NCBI GenBank assembly: GCA_007922225.1
Contig: ML680037.1
Location: forward strand, 3,392,876-3,456,875
DNA from: Emydura subglobosa
Taxonomy: Eukaryota > Chordata > Testudines > Chelidae
Reading direction: 5' to 3'
Length of the DNA: 64,000 nt
Shown one piece after another: positions 24,083 to 34,640 of the stretch (its first letter is position 1; each line of letters starts with the position of its first letter). The notes below the pieces were generated by a model. The model was not told the DNA's origin. It did no database searches and saw nothing but the letters and a program-made list of their open reading frames with translations. The position numbers and the translations under genes were made by a program.

Positions 24083-25920
24083 AGGACACTTGACCTCACT
24101 CCCTCTGTTTTTCACAGGGGACTGGCATCGATCCCCCTGCTTAATGAGTTCAGTTCAGCTGACTGTGACCTGCTCAATCAGGACAGACTTAGCACAGTTC
24201 TCTCCTTTGCTCATACAGTAGGGATAACAACACTTCATTATCTCTGCATTCAAGTGAAATGAATTTGTAAAGTGATTTCTAACCCAACACCAGCCAAAGT
24301 CGATCGCTTTGACAACACAGCTCTGTCTGCTGGATACATGTGCAGAGTGGGTGTGTTGATGTAAATACAGTTTGGTCCTGAAGCCTCCTCCCAGCTCGCT
24401 CAGCATGGGGGAGCTCATTCAGACCTTGCTTACATTGATATTGGTGGGAGTTTTGCTTGTGACTTCAATGGGAGCAGGATAATGTCATATTACATTCAGA
24501 GAACCATTTTCATTTTGAATTTATTAGCGGAGAAATGTACAGGCACAAATTAGGAAAATCCTCTTCTTCCCACTTTTTTTTTTGTTAAAGAAGAAAAACA
24601 TAGTAAATTAAGTTTTATTAGCATAAAATGCTGCACACATGCTGATCTTGCTATGAACTGGAGAACACACTTTGTTGGAATTGTATATTCCAAGAATATA
24701 AAAATTTCCCTCCCCCATTCCTAGAAGTGAATTAAAAAAATATTTATACATCCCAGAGCACATTGGACTATTTGCCTACATGGCAATCTTGTGCAGATAA
24801 GAATAACAACAGTCTCAGTATAGACCAAACACCAAGCTAGCCATCAGACAAATCATCCCAATCTGAGAGATTATAGTCCCTTGTTTCCTACCTGTAAAAT
24901 TTATATGCCATAATCTGTTGTTCAAACAATAGATCTCAGACTTCTCCACTAAAGTTAAAGGAGTTACAGCAGGGATGAATTTAGCCCAGTGGGTTTTTAT
25001 GTGCTTTACTGGACTGTAACCTAATCGTTTTCTATGGCTCTACTGTGATTTTATTTTATCAAACACACAATAATAACATATGCATCTTGTCTATCCCTTA
25101 GCTGTGTCTGCATGCAGTATTGACTCCCTTCTGTGCTCTAGCTTTTTCTCCATTCTCCCTTGGGACTCCTAACTAAGCAAATTCTGCATAGCAGCCAAAA
25201 CAAACAATCTGAGGGATTTTCATTTTGTGCTCCAGTCCCACTTCCAAGCCATTACCACCAGAATGTTTAGAAGCTATTGTCACATGTGACATGATGTCCC
25301 AGCCTGGACCTGGAAGTAGGAAAAAGAAAATATACAACAGGGGAAAAATTGGGGCTTTTGTAGTTTAATTTAGGATGTTGGTGCAGGGATCTAGAAATGA
25401 GTACTCTGGGCTATCAGGGGCAGGGTATTACACTAAGTATAGCGAGAGCGGGATTTTCATTGTATGACAGTATACAGCATGGCTACATCAAAAATTTCTC
25501 AGACATGCTATGAGTGATGGTATCTGCTGGGCTTTATTCAGTGGAGCAAGCAGGTGTGTAAATAAGATTGTATGCTCCATTACCATTCATTTTGAATCCA
25601 TTTCCACAAGGAAGGCCATCATATCAAAAGAGGTGAAGAAACACTACTCAGTGCGAGCAAGTCTAGGTATCTGATTCAAATTTAGTGTTGACAAGAGAAA
25701 TCAGTTAAATCTTCATAGGGTAAACAAATGAAGTTTGGTTCCTTTTATTCCGTGGTGTTTTACCCTTCTTATTCTTCCTGTCCATTCACTTTCTTTTTCT
25801 ATATTTCTAAATCTCAGTGTGCCTCCTAATGGTTACTATGCAAAAAATGAATTGGAAAAATAAGTTCATTTTTGTAGTGTCAATGATTATAACATTGATT
25901 TTTCATTTATTTCCCAAAAG

Positions 25921-26725
25921 AATTATCCAGAAAACACACCAAAAGCAAGACAGCTTGTGTCCATTTCCACTGTAGTAAAGAAAATGATGGAGCCAAAGTT
26001 GAAGCTAACCATAAAGTTGTGGCGGCTACAGAGTGGTATGGTGAAAAGCACAAGGAGCAGATTGCACAAGCAAAAGGCTTTGCACATGGCAATGAAAAGC
26101 ACATCTCTTGTTGTAACACAGCCAGTGCTGGGGAGAAATTAGAAGATCAAAGTCAATCTATAGTTGGCAGCAGAAGCCATTGTGAAGCAACAACAGGGCA
26201 CTTGCAGAATATTAACTGCACTGATGGAAACTCACGGAATTCAAGGCAGTGTGAAACTCTATCAAAAGGCAAATTGCACAAGTTGAAAGCAAGAAATAAA
26301 GAGTTAAACAGTGAGAGATGTTCCCCGGCTGGCTCCAGCAGACCTGGAAGTGCCAAAATGAGATTTGTAAACATCAGAAGTGACAGTTCACATGCCATAA
26401 TACAAACTAACAATGCAGCAAATAACGAATTAGCAAAAAAGACTTGCCCGTTACTGTCTATCAAAGCAGGAACTACAAGACCTGTGCCAAGTGATCCAAC
26501 TGCACACACTATTTTTGTTGACAGTCTGAACTTAGAAAAAATAAATATAACTGGGTCCAAGAATGCAGATGATCGATTATGTTCTCATCTCACATGTCAG
26601 AGTATGAATATTGAACTTATCCCATTAGAGATCCGGATGCAGATAATAGAAAAGGAAAGAACAAGAAAAGAGCTATTTCGAAAGAAGAATTATGCTGCTA
26701 CTGTTATTCAGAGGACATGGAGAAG
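25921..26725 (+). CDS. INVS: INVS large exon with second IQ motif start
   Basis: This 805-nt exon joins in phase to the previous one (split GAA codon: ELSRKHTKSKTACVHF...) and encodes 268 codons. Landmarks shared with human inversin, as I remember it, are CVHF near the start, ERCSPAGSSRPGSA mid-exon, and IELIPLEIRMQIIEKERTRK then ELFRKKNYAATVIQRTWR at the end. The last part begins IQ motif 2 (calmodulin binding) and includes RKEL, fitting the D-box (RxxL) through which inversin meets the APC/C. The middle is polar and low in hydrophobics, likely disordered. It ends with donor ag|gtaaga and two bases of a split Ser codon. Confidence 0.95.
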
Positions 26726-29204
26726 GTAAGAAGATTGTTACAACCGATAGGAGAGAGAGAGATACAATGAGATGAAACATAATTAGAGTTCTTTGGGAAT
26801 GTGCTTTCTCTATTTTGTCCCTTTCCCTATAACATTACTTAATGATAAATCAGGGATTTAATTCTCTGTCACTAAATACGTGGAAATGTGTTACTGGCCA
26901 AGAGTCATTAAGTCAGTTCATAAAGAGTGCAAGGAGAGTAATGTATTTTAATAGCCAGTTAAAATATTAACATTATGTTTAAAACATGGCTATTACTTCA
27001 CAGAAAACAAATTTAGGCAAGGGTAAGTTTAGGATCTGCTGATGGAATATCTCCCCATGCAGCAGTTTAAACTATTTTTCTAGCAAAGATTTTTGCCACC
27101 TCTGCTACTACCTCAAGTTACCAGCTCATGTGCAATTCCATGCTGATTACTGATTATTAAAATAGGGAACCAAATAGCAAAGTGTTTGGCAGCTTAGATG
27201 TGCTTGGCAGCCAGTACTGGAAACTATAGCTGTAACTCTATTCAACAGGAATTATTGGAGGCGTACAGGAAGGACTGAGGTCCACCAGTGCCTGCCCTCC
27301 CCACAACACTATCCTATCTTCACAAGTGCAGAGAACTTATGAGGTGGGATACGCCAATCAGATCCTGGTGGAAGACCCTTGCTAAATGTACTGATAAAAA
27401 TCCAAGTCACTGCCAATATTACTCATGAAGTAAGGTATTATTCAGTGTGAATAACTGGGGCAGATTCTGTCGCTAAATGACTCTAAAAAATAGAGATTCA
27501 TAATAGATTCAGAAATAAAATAGTTGATACTCAAGTTTCTTAATATTTAAATTCTAATTCTAAAAATGGACAGAAAGAGAATAAGCCAGTTATCTGCAAA
27601 TGCCGTATATCGTGCCTTTGTAATTCCTTCTTTCTAAATTTTTGAGTGGAATGTTTCTTCTTTGTTTTTTGGGTCAAGACAGAAAACTATAATTACTAAC
27701 ATATACTTTCCAAGTCTCTATATACCTTACTCTAAAAACTATTAATTTCCTTTTAAAATTAAATAAAACAATTTTATAGATATACATTCCAACTTTACAG
27801 TATGATGGACATTTATTTTGCCCATTAGGCTTAATCATGCAGAGGGGTGGATAAGGACTGAGAGAGAGAGAGCAATCCTGAATTGGTAGCATGACTGAGC
27901 ATGCTGCTTTGTACAATAAGGCTTCCAGGACAGATTGTGGCCACACTTGTGTAGCCATGCAAACTAATAAGGATGCACAAACACCCCCTTACCATTTTGC
28001 ATTGACTAACTGTACTGCTGCTCACAGCATGGAGGTTCTACAGAACCTCTACATCCCCCATTTGTGGGTAATGGGTGGAGCTTTGGCTCTGCTCTCCCTT
28101 CCACAGTATACCAGACAGCATCACTGGATGATGCAGTAGAGAAATCTCTACAGTGCCTATGATTCTGTAGTCTATCCGTGACATTCACTGCCACAAGAAT
28201 GCGAGAGACAATTGAACAAGATTGCGTTAAAGGAGTGTTGGTATATGAATGATTTGCAGATAAGCAAACTAAGAGAAATATACAAAGGCAAACAAGCTTA
28301 TTGCCAGTAGAGGTTGGAAAGCAATATTTCACCTGTAATATTGTATGATTAACTAGATGTAGCATAAGGGGAGGTCTCGCCTTTCTCTGAAACATCTGAT
28401 ACTAGCCACTACTAGAGACAGGATACCAGAACAAATGGTCCATGGTTTGATCTGGCAATTCCTATATTCCTAAAAACCAAATATGACCATTTCAACATTC
28501 ACGCTGACGCTAACCAGACTGTGCTGCAGTTCTGTCTCTTATTAATGCCCCTGAAACCGTTTCCAATGCAAGGTTAAATTTATAGGCCTGTAATTTCATA
28601 GTTAATCTTTTTAATTGCTGTTGGAATGTGGGAGTCACATTGCCTTCTCTGGATATATTCCTATTGCAGTGAGAAGTTACAGCCCTGCTTTGTGGTGTTT
28701 TTATTTAATCCTGGGGCTCCTCTCTATTTGATTTTGCTAATTTTTTTTTTTTTTGGTGTCTCCCTTATGTTCATACATTTGTCGTTTTCTGTTTCCAGGA
28801 AACTTTCACTGTTTCTGGCATGTTTCCTTCACACTCTCTGGTGAACAGTAAGACAAAGAATCGTTTCATTTCCTAATCCTATCTACGCTGTCCGCCCTTA
28901 GCTCTTCTAGGGACTCTGCAGTAGCTCCTACTAAGATCTTTCCTCCTCATTTATTTGTAAAACATGTTACTGTGTTTTTTTATTATAACAAAGGATGGAT
29001 GACCCAGAATTTCTTATAATGGTAGTCAGAGCTGTGATCCCAAATTCCCACAATGCATTACATAAATACTTCAATGATGGTAATAGCAATTTTTAGTCCA
29101 ATTTTTCCTTGCAAGAAATGTTTTAAGACTTGATCTGCAAGAATATCATTGTGTACTGTGCCCCTGTTATCTGTCACAAGTTAAACAGAGTTGGGGTGGC
29201 TTAT

Positions 29205-29800
29205 TACAAGTAATAAGGCATAAAAGTCAGAATTGGTTACAAAGAAATAAAAGGTAAAATGCAACTAATACCTAAATTAACAAGCTAAGTATATTTAAAG
29301 CAAAAGTCTCTCTCACCACTGATTAGCTGAAATCCTTTCAGACAGGATCCTTCCCTCAGTCCAAAGCTGTTTCTTTGTTCCCCAGGTGTTATGGCTGCCT
29401 GGGGTAGAGAGAAAGAGAGGAATAACTTGAGGCATCTGTTCTTCATTCTCATCCTTTTCCTCTTCTTTGAGAATTATCTCCCCCTGAGATTCAGGAGATT
29501 GAAAGTCTGTGGGGACAGGAACGGCCAGCTGTTTCTTTACCAATATGTAAATTTCTCACTCACACCCTTTTTCCTGACAAAGAATGGCCACTTAACCAGG
29601 AGGTAGTCTATTTGTGTTTTTTTGACACCTGGCTAAGTGCAGGAGAGAGTCTGTATTGTTGTTGTTGTTGTTGTTGTTGACGACACCTGACTGAGACATC
29701 AGTTTGCCTTTTTCTCTGAGGAATTAGTTTGTGGCTGCTTCCTCAGATTTGGAATATGCCTTAGTAACATCACACAGTAGAATCTTATAACTTTACATAC
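29205..29800 (-). repeat. 3' LTR of the Gmr1-like element (partial)
   Basis: It aligns with 34084-34640 over nearly its whole length, for example tcagacaggatccttccctc, aaagtctgtggggacaggaa, acaaagaatggccacttaac and the end gaatcttataactttacat. It diverges from the other copy below about 29205, so its outer part is truncated or replaced. It contains a (TTG)8 microsatellite at 29655-29679 not present in the other copy. Confidence 0.75.
29655..29679. repeat. (TTG)n microsatellite
   Basis: About eight uninterrupted ttg units within the 3' LTR of the Gmr1-like element; the sister LTR has a T-rich tract (attttttttttgttga) at the matching place, so it expanded after insertion. Confidence 0.95.
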
Positions 29801-29809
29801 ATTATCACT

Positions 29810-30295
29810 TTTTATGGTTAGGCTTGCCTCCTTGACTTTTGATAGTACAATTCCTGAGTGTTCTTTATGTTCAGTGCAAGTGTCGCTACACACTGCAGTG
29901 TCATCCATGCTTCTGCAAAGTTCTGTAAACCATTTAACACTTGGTTAACCAGCTTCTGGAAAGTGCCCCAATATTACTTAAACCGAACAGTAACATTGTA
30001 AACTCATAGAGTCCTATATCAGTGATGAAAGCAGACTTTTTCTGTGCATCCTCATCCAAAGGAATCTGCCAAGAACTTGAATTAAATAAAAAGAACTGAG
30101 ATATTTAGCTTTGCTTAAAATGTCCAGAATGTCATCAATTCTAGGCATGGGATATCCATCTGGGGTACTGTAACAGCCTAGAATTTTCTAAAATCAACAC
30201 AAAATTTTACAGTATTGTCTTTTTTAAGGTCCAAGACCATAGATGATGACCAGGAGCTGTTCATCATTGCTTTCCAGAGTTGAGTCATTTTGCCA
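29810..30295 (-). pseudogene. Gmr1-like reverse transcriptase, truncated
   Basis: On the - strand it reads through VKFCVDF (RT motif 1), then PDGYPMPRIDDILDILSKAK, a near-universal Ty3/gypsy RT block, and later HKEHSGIVLSKVKEASLTIK, which follows the catalytic YxDD box in intact RTs. The catalytic box region is degraded (MDDTAV keeps one DD pair). The frame shifts several times. RNase H should follow but the sequence passes directly into LTR. Confidence 0.8.
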
Positions 30296-30399
30296 TTCAG
30301 CCATCAAATCAATGAAGTGGTGTGCCTCAATTTCTCCTTCTACATAACAGATTATGTTTACCATGGCTTCCCTGCTGTGATAGGTTTTAAATTTACTTG

Positions 30400-31560
30400 C
30401 TATGTATCATATGTATCTTCATTTACCACTTCTGTCACCTCAAAGGGTCCTTCCCAAGAATTTTGCATTTTGTACCTTTTCACAGGATTTGATACCAATA
30501 ACAAGTCTCCCATTACAAAAGAGTGTTTACAAGTATTTTTATCATACCACACCTTTTGTTTAGATTGATTGTCTTTGAGGTTAGTTTGAACAATACCCAC
30601 CATGTCTTTTAACTCCTTTCTGAACCTGTCTACATATTCAGTCACTGGCTCTTTGTTTCACCTCAGTATTCCTTTCCCAAGAGTCTCTGATGAAATCTAG
30701 TGGTCTCCTCACTTTCCTTCCATACAGGAGATCAAACGGGGAGAACCCTGTTGATTCTTGGAGTATCTCTCTGTAAGTAAACAGCAAAAGGTGTAACAAT
30801 TCATCCCAATTTTGAACCCTTTTATTTGCATACATTCTCAGCATGGATTTTAGTGTCCCATTGAACCTTTCCAGCAAGATTTCTGGGTGACATGGGGCAG
30901 TCTTGAGTTGTTTCACCCCATGTAACTTTCATAGCTCGCCGCATAGCTGTGATATAAAATTTGACCCAAGAGCAGATAAAATCTCCTTGGGAAAGCTAAC
31001 TTTGCTACAAGAAGGCTCTTGCCACAGTTTCTGCTTCAATGCTAGACAGAGCTATTACATCAGGATATCTAGTAGCCAAATCCACCACTAAGACATTTTA
31101 TTTTATTTCCTCAGAGGGTAGGACGTGGCATAGGGCCCACAATGTCCATTGCTACTCTTAGAAATACCTCCTATATTACACGCAAGGGGCATAGAGGGAT
31201 TTTCTGGGGTCCTGCAGGCCTTCTCCTTTTTTGACGTAATTCACAAGACATGCAATAACTCCTCACCTCATTCTGTATTCCTAGTCAGTAGAAATTTTTC
31301 TTCAACCTGTCATAGGTTCTCTGTGCCCCAAGTGACCAGCAAAAGGACAGTCATGTGCAAACAACATTAGTTCCCCACGGTGCTAGAGGGGCACAACCAT
31401 TTGTAGGGCTGCCAGGGATTATGTTCTTTCCCACAGGAATCTCCCTATACAGTCTCCCATCTTCTTCAAAAAACCTCTTGCCTATTTTCCTTTCCTGGGG
31501 CTTCCTCTCGGACACCCTTCCTTATGCTCTCTAGAGTGGGGTCTGCCCTTTGTTCAACTG
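30400..31560 (-). pseudogene. Gmr1-like integrase, decayed
   Basis: The - strand shows the zinc-binding N-terminus (HLGAQRTYDRLKKNFY-like, then SYCMSCELRQKRRRPAG with the CxxC pair), then FLRVAMDIVGPMPRPT, which carries the first catalytic Asp of the DDE triad. It continues with LLERFNGTLKSMLRMYANKR and QESTGFSPFDLLYGRKVRRP, the end of the catalytic core, and closes with a chromo-like tail piece (DLLLVSNPVKRYKMQNSWEG, then FEVTEV). Order and content are typical of a Ty3/gypsy integrase; in-frame stops are frequent. Confidence 0.85.
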
Positions 31561-31799
31561 CAGAACGCTGGCAGCTTCTTCAGTTCCAGGGATTGTTTCC
31601 CCTGCTCCCTGGCCTTGAGGGCATGTTGCTTTTCGCTGCCACGCAGGAGTCAGCCTCTGCCCTCTCCTGGCACTCCCCACCCCCACACTCTCACACACTT
31701 CAAAACTCTCTGCTTCCTTCCGCTGCAGAGGAGTCAAAGAAACCTTCTCTATCTCAGCCGTTCCTGGGACTTTACCACACCCTTCTGGGTCCCAGCATA

Positions 31800-32145
31800 A
31801 TATTCCCTTTTGCTTTGGGTTACCGTGTTACCACAGGAACATTCCCAACAAGCATTTCAGCGGGCATATTGTCCAGCACCCTTACAGTCACATCACTTTC
31901 TAAACCTTCCCACTCCACATGCACTTTAGCTAAAGGTACAGGAATCCTACATCCTCCCACTACCATAAGCTCTGCCATTTGGCCAGGTAATATGTCAGTG
32001 TCCTGGACCACGCTCTGCTCAACCAGAGAAATCTGTGTCTCGGAGTCTCTCCACCCTATGTACTCCCTGTCATTGATCTTGATAACTTCAACGAAGTCCA
32101 TAACTGGCTCTGCAGGGCCAGCCCCCACAAAACTCATCAGCTAAA
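31800..32145 (-). pseudogene. Gmr1-like aspartic protease region
   Basis: An open - strand frame gives INDREYIGWRDSETQISLVE, followed by PGQMAELMVVGGCRIPVPLA and VRVLDNMPAEMLVGNVPVVT. This is the retropepsin-like fold order: active-site loop, Gly-rich flap, then the hydrophobic DxLLG-like block. The active-site triplet, usually Asp-Thr/Ser-Gly, reads Asp-Ser-Glu, so the conserved Gly is lost. It lies directly between the inserted CR1 and the integrase. Confidence 0.75.
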
Positions 32146-32188
32146 CTGTAGGTGCCTTTGGTGCTTCTCTGTCAATGACAGCCGTGTT

Positions 32189-32530
32189 ATAGAATCATAG
32201 AATATTAGAGTTGGAAGGGACCTCAGGAGGTCATCTAGTCCAACCCCCTGCTCAAAGCAGGACTAACTTCAGCTATATCATCCCAGCCAGGGCTTTGTCA
32301 AGCCTCAGCTTAAAAACCTCTAAAGATGGAGATTCCACCACCTCCCTAGGTAATCCATTCCAGTGCTTCACCACCCTCCTAGTGAAAAACTTTTTCCTAA
32401 TGTCCAACCTAGACCTCCCTCCCTGCAACTTGAGACCGTTGCTCCTTGTTCTGTCATCTGCCACCACCGAGAACAGCCTAGCCCTGTCCTCCCTGGAACT
32501 CCCTTTCAGGTGGTTAAAGGCCATTAACAT
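32189..32530 (-). mobile_element. CR1 LINE 3' end nested in the Gmr1-like element
   Basis: On the - strand the frame MAFNHLKGSSREDRARLFSV runs uninterrupted through [20 protein letters not shown] to LDKALAGMI and stop, then the 3' UTR and the tail atagaatcatagaat. It is intact where the copy at 3884-4672 has a frameshift. It sits inside the retrotransposon, between gag and protease, so this CR1 insertion is the younger event. Confidence 0.93.
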
Positions 32531-32639
32531 GAACTGGATAGGGCTTAGTTTTTCAGATGAGGGTATTGATTTCTCAAGTGCTCAGTGGAGTTAAACTGGT
32601 AACACCTTCTTGGTCCCTCCCCCTTCACAGGATTACCAG

Positions 32640-33493
32640 GAGAGGAATGATTCTGCGGCGGAGTGAGTGCTTAGGCTCCCAATTATCCTCTTTTTTCCAG
32701 CAGTAGAATAGGATCCCCCATTTCCACCGGGTTTGTGCGCCTCCTTCTGTGGCTTCCAGTGTAGCCATCTCTGCTGATTTTACAGATTTATCCCACAGAC
32801 TATTTTTACATCATCAGTACATATACTTAAGAAATATTCTTGAGCAATGAGATCAAGCAATTGGTTGTAATCTTCAGCCCCTTTACCCATTTTCTTATTA
32901 GGTCACACACCTTATAAACATATTCATTATGACTCATGCCAGCACTTCTTTTAAGATTTCTAAATTTCACCCAATATACTTCATGAGTAATTTGGAACCT
33001 TTGTAAAACAGTTTCCTTAAATTTGGAATATATCAAAAGTTCCTGAACTGGCATTTCATTAAATATATTTAAAGCTTTACTAGACAGTTTTGTAATCAGT
33101 GAGGGGACTTCCTTGTCCTCAGGAATCTTATGAACTTCACAGAGCTTCTCAGTGCAGTCTGTCTCTTTGTATGCTGGGCCCAGCCGTGAGTTCTTCGAAT
33201 GGAGGGAGACGTCGGTGACACTGGAATATTTCCCTGTTTTTCTAACAGTTCCAGATTGTATTTCTTCTCCATCTTCTCCTCAGCCTCTCGCTTACTTCCT
33301 GTTGTTTCAGCTTCATGGTTCTCCTATGGGTGGCTTCTTCTTTTTCTTCTTTTTGCTTTTCAGCTTCCAGTGCAGCAGCTCTTTCTTTCAGTCCCATTTC
33401 TGCCTGCCATATCTGATATTGGCATTCACCCTCTTTTTCTGCTGCCTCCAATCTGGCCAGCTCTAACTTTGCAGTGGTTTCACTGTCACTCAT
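32640..33493 (-). pseudogene. Gmr1-like gag with SCAN-like region
   Basis: The - strand start MSDSETTAKLELARLEAAEK opens a Glu/Lys/Arg-rich predicted coiled coil (33493-33242). After stops, 33054-32800 gives ETVLQRFQITHEVYWVKFRN, MSHNEYVYKVCDLIRKWVKG and a LIAQEYFL segment. Spacing and residues resemble the SCAN dimerisation domain of vertebrate zinc-finger proteins, which is reported to descend from a Gmr1-type gag. A nucleocapsid zinc knuckle was not seen. Confidence 0.7.
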
Positions 33494-33569
33494 TTTTGTG
33501 CTTTACTGTTTCTATTTCCCTTTCTCGAAACATGCAAAGAGAAAACAACAAACTGTAACCCTTCTTTGA

Positions 33570-34640
33570 CTGTCTCCAGCTAACACACTTGAGTCTCATT
33601 TAAAATCGCTAGACCAATGCTTTAAAATGTAAACTTCATTCAAAATAGCAAGCTGTGCACATACTCTACTCTCTTTGTATGTGACATTAACCAGGGTACA
33701 ATCTGGACTGCTGAACAACTGTGTCCCCTCAATTCTCCAGCCTGGGGTGCCATTTACACTTCTAGTTTTTGGAGCATCCATTCCCAGTTTGCTCTCACAC
33801 AACCTCCAGTATGTAAATTACTCCCAGCTATACTGAGTGCTATGGCCATCTGCTCTTGAATTACACTGCAGAGCAACACCAGCAAATTCCCAGTCCCAGA
33901 CTTTCCCTGAGAAATGTGGACTATACAAGCTCATATAAAGTCCGTCATTTTATTAATAGAAAATGATATGCACAAACCCTGTTATCCCAAATGAAGTTTC
34001 CCAAAAACTTCAATCCAAACATACTGGTTTAGATAAAACAATAAAACAAGTTTATTAACTAAAAAAAAAAAAAAAAAGATTTTAAGTGATTACAAGTAAT
34101 GAGACATAAAAGTTAGAATTGATTATAAAGAAATAAAAGGTAAAACACAACTAGTACCTATCTTAACAAGCTAAGTGAATTTAAAGCAAAAGTCTTTCTC
34201 ACCATATGCTCCAACAGTCTGACTGGCTGAAATCCAGTCAGACAGGATCCTTCCCTCAGTCCTAAACTGCTTCTTTGTTCCTCAGGTGTTGTGGCTGCCA
34301 TGGGTAGAGAAAAAGTGAGGAATAATTTGGAGCGTATGTTCTTCATTTTTACTTTTCCTTTTCTTTGAGAATCAATTCCATCTGGGATTCAGGAGACAGA
34401 AAGTCTGTGGGGACAGGAACCTCCAGCTGTTTCTCTGCCAACATGTAAATTTCTCGTCACAACCTTTTTCCTTACAAAGAATGGCCACTTAACCAGGTTA
34501 TGGTCTATTTTTTTTTGTTGATACCTGGCTGAGACATCAATTTGCCTTTTGTTTCTGAGGAATTGGTTTGTGGCTGCTGTCTCAGGATTAGAGTATGTTT
34601 AATGACATCATACAGTAGAATTTTATAACTTTGCATCCAG
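33570..34640 (-). repeat. 5' LTR of the Gmr1-like element
   Basis: Upstream, in element orientation, of the gag ATG at 33493. The part 34084-34640 is duplicated at 29205-29800. The remainder (33570-34083) contains a - strand AATAAA at about 33955 and an A-tract at 34060-34077, and joins the internal region near 33570. Its exact inner edge and primer-binding site could not be fixed. Confidence 0.65.

Larger units (their letters stand above)
19950..25920 (+). other. INVS: INVS intron (6.0 kb)
   Basis: Donor gtttgt at 19950, acceptor cccaaaag at 25913-25920; phase 1. It contains a MITE (21347-21596), a Penelope fragment (22010-22345), a fold-back repeat (22365-22530) and a probable solo LTR (23298-24082). 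The stretches 19950-21340 and 24085-25920 hold nothing else I recognise apart from a CA/C-rich tract near 20720-20740. Confidence 0.85.
29205..34640 (-). mobile_element. Gmr1-like Ty3/gypsy LTR retrotransposon, decayed
   Basis: Two related LTR segments (34084-34640 and 29205-29800) face the same way around an internal region read on the - strand: gag with a coiled-coil and SCAN-like part, protease, integrase, then RT. Integrase lying before RT is the reverse of ordinary Ty3/gypsy and is the known hallmark of Gmr1-type elements. A CR1 copy (32189-32530) interrupts it between gag and protease. RT is cut short and RNase H is missing before the downstream LTR. Every ORF has stops, so it is inactive. 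Boundaries are good to perhaps 20-50 bp inside; the outer ends are uncertain. Confidence 0.8.

Noticed and set aside
26019..26729. Treating the 236-codon frame as a separate gene starting at 26019
   Set aside because: It has no ATG at that point and continues upstream to an acceptor at 25920; it is the interior of an INVS exon.
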